The notes under the pieces are model-generated. The model saw nothing but the letters and a program-made list of their open reading frames with translations, made no database searches and had not been told where the DNA came from. A stretch of DNA of 38,310 nt from Lysobacterales bacterium (lineage in GTDB: Bacteria > Pseudomonadota > Gammaproteobacteria > Xanthomonadales > Xanthomonadaceae). Numbering within the stretch: the stretch's first letter is position 1; every line of letters starts with the position of its first letter. Made by a program: the position numbers and the translations under genes. Shown here in pieces: positions 33,118 to 38,310 of the stretch. The stretch covers positions 1 through 38,310 of the forward strand of contig JAATFG010000089.1 in NCBI GenBank assembly GCA_015655355.1. Direction: 5' to 3'.

Positions 33118-35520
33118 TCACCAGCGCGCCTCCACGCCGATGCCAACCACGCGCGGGTCGCCGAGATACACCAGGTTCGAAGTGGCCGAACCGTTGCGCA
33201 GGTACTTCCGGTCCAGCAGGTTGTTGCCGAACAGGTAGGCCGACCAGTCGCTCCACGCGTAGCCGAAGCGGCCGTTGAGCAGCACCAGCGAAGCCAGCAT
33301 CTGGTTGCCATCCACCGTCTGCGTGCCGATCTCGCGGCTGCGATAGCTGGCATTGCCGTTGACGAACCAGCCTTCGCCGAAACGCAGGTTCGCGCCGAGC
33401 GCCGCCGTCCAATGCGGCGCGTAGATGAATTCCTCGCCGCTCAGGTCGCCGCCGAGCGCCGCGGCATCCGCCGGGATCTCGAAGCTGCCGTAGCGGGTAC
33501 GCTCGTGGCCGAGGTTGGCATACCAGTCGAAATGGCGGTTGACGCGTTGGCTGGCTTCGATCTCGAAGCCCCACATGCGCGCGCTGTTGGCGTTGGCGGT
33601 CCAGTAGTCGTACTGGCCGAGCGGGCCGTTGATCCAGACCTGCTTGTCCTTCCAGTCCGTGTAGTAGACGTTGGCGTTTAGGGTCAGGGTTTCGTCCAAC
33701 CATTGCGAACGCAGCGAGGCTTCGTAGTTCGTGGTGTATTCCGGCTGGTAGGCGAAGTTCTGTCCGCGCGCCAGGTTGTAGCTGGAGCCACCGGCGCGAT
33801 AGCCGCGCTGGGCGACGAAGCTCAGCGACAGATCCTTGTTCCACTCGTAGCGCGCGCCGAGCTTGGGCAGGAAGGCGCTGAAATCACGCACGCCCTCGGG
33901 CTGGTTGCTGATGGCATTGGCCAGGTATTGCGCAACCGTCGCGTTGATGCCGCTGATCAGCAGGTACGGCAGCGAGCCCGGCGCACCGAAACCGGCCGGG
34001 TCGGGAAAACTGCCGAGAAAGTCGATGCTTCCGTCCTGCTCGCCCAGCACGTAGCGCTGGCGGTCGTAGCGGAACCCGCCCAGCAGCGACCAGTGATCGC
34101 CCAGATGCGCGGTGCCATCGGCGAACACGGCTTCGTTCCGGTCGTTGGTGGAAGTGATCTGGTGCTCGTCGTAGGGAATGACCGGCAAGGCCTGCGCATA
34201 CACGTTGGCGTAGGTGCTGGCGAGGTCGGCGGGAATCCCCGCCGACTGCAGCACGGCCGAGATGGTGGCCACCGGCGTGGCCAGGTTCTGGTTGAAATCG
34301 TTGTCCGAGAGCGTGTCGCGTTGCGACCAGTACGCACCCAGCAGGCCGTCCAGCCAATCGCCGTTGAAGTGCAGGCGGAACTCCTGCTGGCGCGTGCGCG
34401 GGTCGCTGCGGCCCGTCGAAAACCCGTCGTCGCTGGCGGTGCCGTCGCTGTCGGTGTGCTGGAGGCTGTGCACCTGGGTCCAACTGGTCACCGAGCTGAG
34501 CGTCCACTGCGGCGAGAACTCGTAGTTCACTTCCGCATTGGCTGCGCTGGTGTGGGTGGCGATGTCGTCCGGGCGATTGGACAAGTCATGCCGGTGGTCG
34601 AAATAGTCCGGGACGGTGTTGGCCACCGAATCCGGCGTCGTGGTCGGCCCAGCGTAGTTGTCGTGGGTCAGGCTGAGCTTCACGCTCAAGCCCGGCAAGC
34701 CTTTCGGCTTCCACAGCAGTTTGACCCGCCCGGTGGTGTCGTCGCTTTCGTCGGCGCGTTCGTGCCGCGTCGGGTTCCAGACGAAGCCGTCGCTGTACTG
34801 GTTTTGCAACGACACGCGGAACGCCAGTTGGTCGTCGACCAGCGGGCCGCCGCCGGCGAAGGCCAGATCGTGCGCGCCGGGATTGCTGTACTGCGCGCGC
34901 GCATGCCAATCCCAGTACATCGTCGGGTCCTGCGTGTGCAGCACGATCGCGCCGGCGATCGCGCTTTCGCCCTGCAACGTGGACTGCGGGCCGCGCATGA
35001 TTTCCAACTGGTCCATGTCCCAGGTGCTGAACGGCGCGCCCTGCCCGAAGGTGGTGGACGGGATCGCCGCGCCATCCAGATAAACGCTCACCAGCGGCGC
35101 CTGTCCGGTACCGGTGTTCTCCATGCCGCGAATGGTGAAACCGTTGTTGGTGCTGGCCTGGGTGACGTTCGCGGTGCGCTGGAAGATGTCGTACAGGCTG
35201 CGGATGTTCTCGTCCTCGATCCGTGCGGACGTGGTCACCGCCACGCTGCTGACGGTGTCCTGCAGGCTGCGGTCGGTCTTCTCGCCCTTGACGACGACGG
35301 CATCGAGCGTGGCGGGCTCATCTGCCGCTGCCGATTTTGCTGCGGCCGACTGTGCCGCGCCGGGCAGCGTGCCTTTCGGACCGGATTGATCGGCAGCCGG
35401 GCTTGCCTGCCGGGCGAAAGCCGTGGTCGACATGGCCGACAACGCGGCCAGCAATGCAAGCGGCAAAACACGGCAGGCAGGCACGCGCGCAACGGAATGA
35501 AAAACGGCAACCCGAGTCAT
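33118..35520 (-). CDS. TonB-dependent outer-membrane receptor
   Basis: 800 residues with a signal peptide ending STTAFA (about 1-36), a plug domain (SLYDIFQRTANVTQ, FTIRGMENTGTG, MDQLEIMRGPQSTLQGESAIAGAIV) and a 22-strand barrel pattern ending in Trp. Most like siderophore receptors. The ATG at 35520 has AGGGG seven bases upstream. A Fur-box-like site lies about 150 bases upstream, and the PepSY gene follows, both pointing to iron uptake. The ligand cannot be deduced. Confidence 0.95.
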   Translation of the reverse strand: MTRVAVFHSVARVPACRVLPLALLAALSAMSTTAFARQASPAADQSGPKGTLPGAAQSAAAKSAAADEPATLDAVVVKGEKTDRSLQDTVSSVAVTTSARIEDENIRSLYDIFQRTANVTQASTNNGFTIRGMENTGTGQAPLVSVYLDGAAIPSTTFGQGAPFSTWDMDQLEIMRGPQSTLQGESAIAGAIVLHTQDPTMYWDWHARAQYSNPGAHDLAFAGGGPLVDDQLAFRVSLQNQYSDGFVWNPTRHERADESDDTTGRVKLLWKPKGLPGLSVKLSLTHDNYAGPTTTPDSVANTVPDYFDHRHDLSNRPDDIATHTSAANAEVNYEFSPQWTLSSVTSWTQVHSLQHTDSDGTASDDGFSTGRSDPRTRQQEFRLHFNGDWLDGLLGAYWSQRDTLSDNDFNQNLATPVATISAVLQSAGIPADLASTYANVYAQALPVIPYDEHQITSTNDRNEAVFADGTAHLGDHWSLLGGFRYDRQRYVLGEQDGSIDFLGSFPDPAGFGAPGSLPYLLISGINATVAQYLANAISNQPEGVRDFSAFLPKLGARYEWNKDLSLSFVAQRGYRAGGSSYNLARGQNFAYQPEYTTNYEASLRSQWLDETLTLNANVYYTDWKDKQVWINGPLGQYDYWTANANSARMWGFEIEASQRVNRHFDWYANLGHERTRYGSFEIPADAAALGGDLSGEEFIYAPHWTAALGANLRFGEGWFVNGNASYRSREIGTQTVDGNQMLASLVLLNGRFGYAWSDWSAYLFGNNLLDRKYLRNGSATSNLVYLGDPRVVGIGVEARW

Positions 35521-35672
35521 CAAACACCCCTGAGACAAACAAACCCGCGCGGCGGCGGGAACGGAATCTGGCTCTGGGCTGGCGATGGTCCGCGCATGCA
35601 GGCGCGACCGGGCTGGCAACCATGACGGTATTTCAGCAGGCCGCCGGGGCGAACCCGGTGACCGCCATCATC

Positions 35673-35691
35673 CTACATGATAATCATTTTC
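35673..35691 (-). promoter_or_regulatory. Fur-box-like operator upstream of the TonB receptor gene
   Basis: On the minus strand GAAAATGATTATCATGTAG agrees with the 19-bp Fur consensus at 14 positions, with the central AATGATTATCATT nearly intact. A TTGAAA that could serve as -35 overlaps it. Confidence 0.75.
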
Positions 35692-35741
35692 AAGGCTTGC
35701 GCGCGGGCAACACCGGGATAGTCGATTCGCGCCCGAGGCAA

Positions 35742-35779
35742 CAACGAAAAGGCCCCGCCAAAGCGGGGCCTTTTCGTTG
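35742..35779 (-). terminator. Terminator after tRNA-Thr
   Basis: A perfect 17-bp inverted repeat (CAACGAAAAGGCCCCGC and its complement) with loop CAAA, five bases past the tRNA 3' end. On the minus strand the GC stem is followed by TTTTCG. It can act in both directions. Confidence 0.88.
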
Positions 35780-35783
35780 CATC

Positions 35784-35859
35784 TGGTGCCGGAAATAGGA
35801 GTCGAACCTACGACCTACGCATTACGAATGCGCCGCTCTACCAACTGAGCTATTCCGGC
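35784..35859 (-). tRNA. tRNA-Thr (anticodon CGT)
   Basis: A 76-base cloverleaf with encoded CCA. Acceptor stem GCCGGAA pairs with TTCCGGC, the D-loop has AGCTCAGTTGGTAGAGC, the anticodon loop reads TTCGTAA (CGT, for ACG codons) and the T-arm GTAGGTTCGAACTCCTAT carries GTTCGAA. A strong terminator follows. Confidence 0.97.
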
Positions 35860-35914
35860 AGTGGGCTGCGAATTCTAGAGGTTCGCAGGCCGTCAGGTCA
35901 ATCCGGGACAGACT

Positions 35915-36865
35915 TCAATCGACCAATTGCAGGCGCAGTTCCTTCGGCAAGGCGAACACCATGTTCTCCGGCTCGCCGTCCAGTTCGTTGACCGAGGCCG
36001 CGCCCAGTTCGCGCAGGCGCGCGATCACGCCTTCGACCAACACGTCCGGCGCCGACGCGCCGGCGGTGACGCCGATCCTGCGCTTGCCTGCGACCCACGC
36101 CGGGTCGATTTCCTGCGCGCCGTCGATCAGGTGCGCCTCGACGCCGTCGCGCTGCGCCAGCTCGCGCAGGCGGTTGGAATTGGACGAATTCGGCGAACCG
36201 ACGACGAGGACCAGATCGCATTGCTTGGCCAGATCGCGCACCGCGTCCTGGCGGTTCTGCGTGGCGTAGCAGATGTCGTCGTTCTTCGGCCCGTGTACCT
36301 GCGGATATTTTTCGCGCAGCGCGGCGATGATGCCGATGGTGTCATCGACCGACAGCGTGGTCTGCGAGGTGTAGGCGAGGTTTTCCGGCTGGTTCACCTG
36401 CAGCGTGGCGACATCGTCGATGTCTTCGACCAGATAGATCCGGCCACTGCTTGCCTCGCGATTCCACTGTCCGAGCGTGCCCTCCACTTCCGGATGGCCG
36501 GCGTGTCCGATCAGGATCACGTCCTTGCCGGCACGGCAATGGCGCGCCACTTCCAAGTGCACTTTCGTCACCAGCGGACAGGTCGCGTCGAACACCTTGA
36601 GCCCGCGCCTCGAGGCTTCGCCGCGCACCGATTGCGATACGCCATGCGCGGAGAAAATCACCGTCGCGTTGTCCGGCACTTCGTCGAGTTCCTCGACGAA
36701 GATCGCGCCGCGCTGCTTCAGATCGTCGACCACGAAGCGGTTGTGCACCACTTCATGGCGCACGTAGATCGGCGCGCCGAGGGTTTCGATCGCGCGCTTG
36801 ACGATTTCGATCGCGCGGTCGACGCCGGCGCAGAAACCACGGGGATTGGCGAGCAGCACGTCCAT
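35915..36865 (-). CDS. ispH: 4-hydroxy-3-methylbut-2-enyl diphosphate reductase (IspH/LytB)
   Basis: Last step of the MEP isoprenoid pathway: reduces HMBPP to IPP and DMAPP with a 4Fe-4S cluster. 316 residues. The three cluster cysteines lie in GFCAGV (Cys12), DATCPLV and [10 protein letters not shown]; the catalytic Glu is in [12 protein letters not shown] and the substrate loop is SSNSNRL. It starts three bases after lspA, as the last gene of the ileS-lspA-ispH unit. Confidence 0.97.
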   Translation of the reverse strand: MDVLLANPRGFCAGVDRAIEIVKRAIETLGAPIYVRHEVVHNRFVVDDLKQRGAIFVEELDEVPDNATVIFSAHGVSQSVRGEASRRGLKVFDATCPLVTKVHLEVARHCRAGKDVILIGHAGHPEVEGTLGQWNREASSGRIYLVEDIDDVATLQVNQPENLAYTSQTTLSVDDTIGIIAALREKYPQVHGPKNDDICYATQNRQDAVRDLAKQCDLVLVVGSPNSSNSNRLRELAQRDGVEAHLIDGAQEIDPAWVAGKRRIGVTAGASAPDVLVEGVIARLRELGAASVNELDGEPENMVFALPKELRLQLVD

Positions 36866-36868
36866 GGT

Positions 36869-37366
36869 TCAATCCTGCGCCTTCTTGGTGTCGAACATGC
36901 TGAACAACGCGATGCCGACCGCGCCAACGACGATGGCCGAATCGGCGATGTTGAACGAAGGCCAGTAATAACTGCCGGCATACCACTGGATGAAATCGAT
37001 CACGTGGCCATGCAGGATGCGGTCGATCACGTTGCCCAGCGCGCCGCCGATCACCAGCGCATACGGCAGCGCCTGCCTCCAGTCGTTGCGCCGCGCCTTG
37101 CGCAGCCACGACGCCAGCAACGCACTGATGACGATGGCCAGGCCGCTGAACAACCAGATCTGCCAGCCGCCGGCCTTGTCGAGGAAGCTGAAGGCCGCGC
37201 CGTTGTTGTAGCTGCGGAACCAGTTCCAGAAATGCGGAATCACCGCGACCGGCGTGTATTCCGGCAACGTGCGCAGCACCCACTGCTTGCTGAGCTGGTC
37301 GAACACGATGATCGCGAGCGACAGCCACAGCCACGCCAGCGCATTCGGTTTGCGGTCGGCGAACAT
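36869..37366 (-). CDS. lspA: Lipoprotein signal peptidase (signal peptidase II)
   Basis: Cuts prolipoprotein signal peptides in the inner membrane; it would process the DegP-type and Slp lipoproteins encoded here. 165 residues with four membrane helices. The catalytic aspartates are in GNVIDRI and [16 protein letters not shown] is the conserved loop. The ATG overlaps the ileS stop by one base (TGATG). Confidence 0.97.
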   Translation of the reverse strand: MFADRKPNALAWLWLSLAIIVFDQLSKQWVLRTLPEYTPVAVIPHFWNWFRSYNNGAAFSFLDKAGGWQIWLFSGLAIVISALLASWLRKARRNDWRQALPYALVIGGALGNVIDRILHGHVIDFIQWYAGSYYWPSFNIADSAIVVGAVGIALFSMFDTKKAQD

Positions 37367-38310
37367 CAGAAGAACGCCCGCTGTTCGCCGTCGCCGGCGA
37401 TGTTGCTCACGCAACGACCGCACAGCTCCGGATGCTCGGCATAGGCGCCGACATCGGCGCGGTGGTGCCAGCAACGCACGCATTTCGGCTTCGCGGTCGG
37501 CTGCGCGAGCACGTAGATTTCATCGCTGTCCACTTCGCTCACGGTGACGTCGCCGCTGATGAAGAAGAAGCGCAGTTCGTCTTCCAGCGGTTTCCACTTC
37601 GCCGCGGTTTCGGCATTGGCGGAAATGGCGATTTCCGCATCCAGCGCTGCGCCGATCACGCCGTTGGCGCGCATCGGTTCCAACACTTTGGAGACCTGTT
37701 CACGCAGCGCCAGCAGCTGGTCGAAGTCTTGCGCCGACAACGCTGCATTCGCGGGCAGCGGCTGCAAGCCTTCGTACCAGGTGGTGAACAACACGTTGCT
37801 CTTGCGTTCGCCCGGCAGGTACGACCAGATTTCGTCGGCAGTGAAGCTCAGCACCGGTGCGATCCAGCGCACGAAGGCTTCGGCGACATGGAACATCGCG
37901 CTCTGCGCGCTGCGGCGTCCGCGCGAATCCTCGCGCATCGTGTACAGGCGATCCTTGGTCACGTCGAGATACAGCGAACCCAGATCGACCGAGCAGAAAT
38001 TCAGCAGCGCCTGGATGATGCTGGCGAAGTCGTAGCGGTCGTAGGCGGCCTTGATCTTTTCCTGCACTTCCCACGCGCGATGCACGATCCAGCGGTCGAG
38101 TGCGACCATCTCGTCGAGCGCGACCAGGTCGGCGTTCGGATCGAAGCCGTGCAGGTTGCCGAGCAGGAAGCGCGCGGTATTGCGGATGCGGCGGTACGCA
38201 TCGGCGTTGCGCTTGAGGATTTCCTGCGACAGCGTCATCTCGTTGCTGTAGTCGGCGCTGGCGATCCACAGGCGCAGGATGTCCGCGCCGAGGGCCTTCA
38301 TGATTTCCTG
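37366..38310 (-). CDS. ileS: Isoleucyl-tRNA synthetase, C-terminal part (N-terminal part outside the window)
   Basis: Charges tRNA-Ile. About 314 C-terminal residues are visible; the gene continues beyond the right edge. The visible part begins at the KMS-loop end and continues [16 protein letters not shown], then the anticodon-binding domain ([37 protein letters not shown]), and ends with the zinc-binding motif CVRCWHHR and CGRC, typical of bacterial IleS. Confidence 0.96.
   Translation of the reverse strand, partial: QEIMKALGADILRLWIASADYSNEMTLSQEILKRNADAYRRIRNTARFLLGNLHGFDPNADLVALDEMVALDRWIVHRAWEVQEKIKAAYDRYDFASIIQALLNFCSVDLGSLYLDVTKDRLYTMREDSRGRRSAQSAMFHVAEAFVRWIAPVLSFTADEIWSYLPGERKSNVLFTTWYEGLQPLPANAALSAQDFDQLLALREQVSKVLEPMRANGVIGAALDAEIAISANAETAAKWKPLEDELRFFFISGDVTVSEVDSDEIYVLAQPTAKPKCVRCWHHRADVGAYAEHPELCGRCVSNIAGDGEQRAFF

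Noticed and set aside
35521-35672. Possible riboswitch in the leader of the TonB receptor gene
   Set aside because: No cobalamin-box or other recognised aptamer motif was seen; the Fur-like site is a sufficient explanation.

Overview
The window is ordinary, gene-dense chromosome of a high-GC gammaproteobacterium. Gene content and order point to the Xanthomonadales (Lysobacterales; Xanthomonadaceae or Rhodanobacteraceae). The main signs are an rpoE-rseA-mucD-like degP-lepA cluster, a fatty-acid cluster that ends in mltG-tmk-holB-pilZ, an ileS-lspA-ispH cluster and a TonB receptor paired with a PepSY membrane protein. Most genes lie on the minus strand. There is no prophage, insertion sequence, CRISPR array or obvious island, and no gene-free stretch exceeds 300 bases (longest about 280).

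Layout. 1-4284 (-): sigma-E stress operon rpoE, rseA, degP, then lepA (cut by the window edge), with a large nested inverted-repeat region between degP and lepA. 4430-6806 (+): a FadB-type fatty-acid oxidation multienzyme and a 57-aa membrane protein. 6875-9613 (-): an ECF sigma factor, a 129-aa membrane protein and a DrrA/DrrB-type ABC exporter, the last three genes overlapping. 9755-10645 (-): secreted SH3 protein with a 36-bp proline-rich tandem repeat. 10758-20421 (-): yceD, rpmF, fabH, a terminator, a kinase-like gene, fabD, fabG, acpP, fabF, a terminator, mltG, tmk, holB, pilZ. 20561-21145 (+): Maf/YceF. 21149-23008 (-): a GT39-like membrane glycosyltransferase. 23063-27548 (+): MoxR ATPase, DUF58, TgpA-like transglutaminase and an Slp lipoprotein. 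27613-31516 (-): a second GT39 protein, an M1 metallopeptidase and YjdM. 31696-35520 (-): TonB-dependent receptor, PepSY protein and a small membrane protein behind a Fur-box-like site. 35784-35859 (-): tRNA-Thr(CGT). 35915-38310 (-): ileS (partial), lspA, ispH.

How the genes work together. RpoE, RseA and the DegP-type lipoprotein protease form an envelope-stress circuit. The fab genes give one full elongation set (FabD, FabH, FabG, FabF, ACP), but plsX, often found between rpmF and fabH, is absent; fabH has its own terminator and a membrane-anchored kinase-like protein with a changed catalytic loop sits before fabD. The receptor-PepSY operon looks like iron-siderophore uptake with periplasmic reduction.

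Most worth a second look: the terminator-like hairpin touching the start codon of the M1 peptidase gene, the nested palindromes between degP and lepA, the kinase-like protein inside the fab cluster, the near-leaderless yceD promoter, the zinc-module-less HolB and the uncharacterised ECF-sigma/ABC operon. I found no system that I can call new with confidence.
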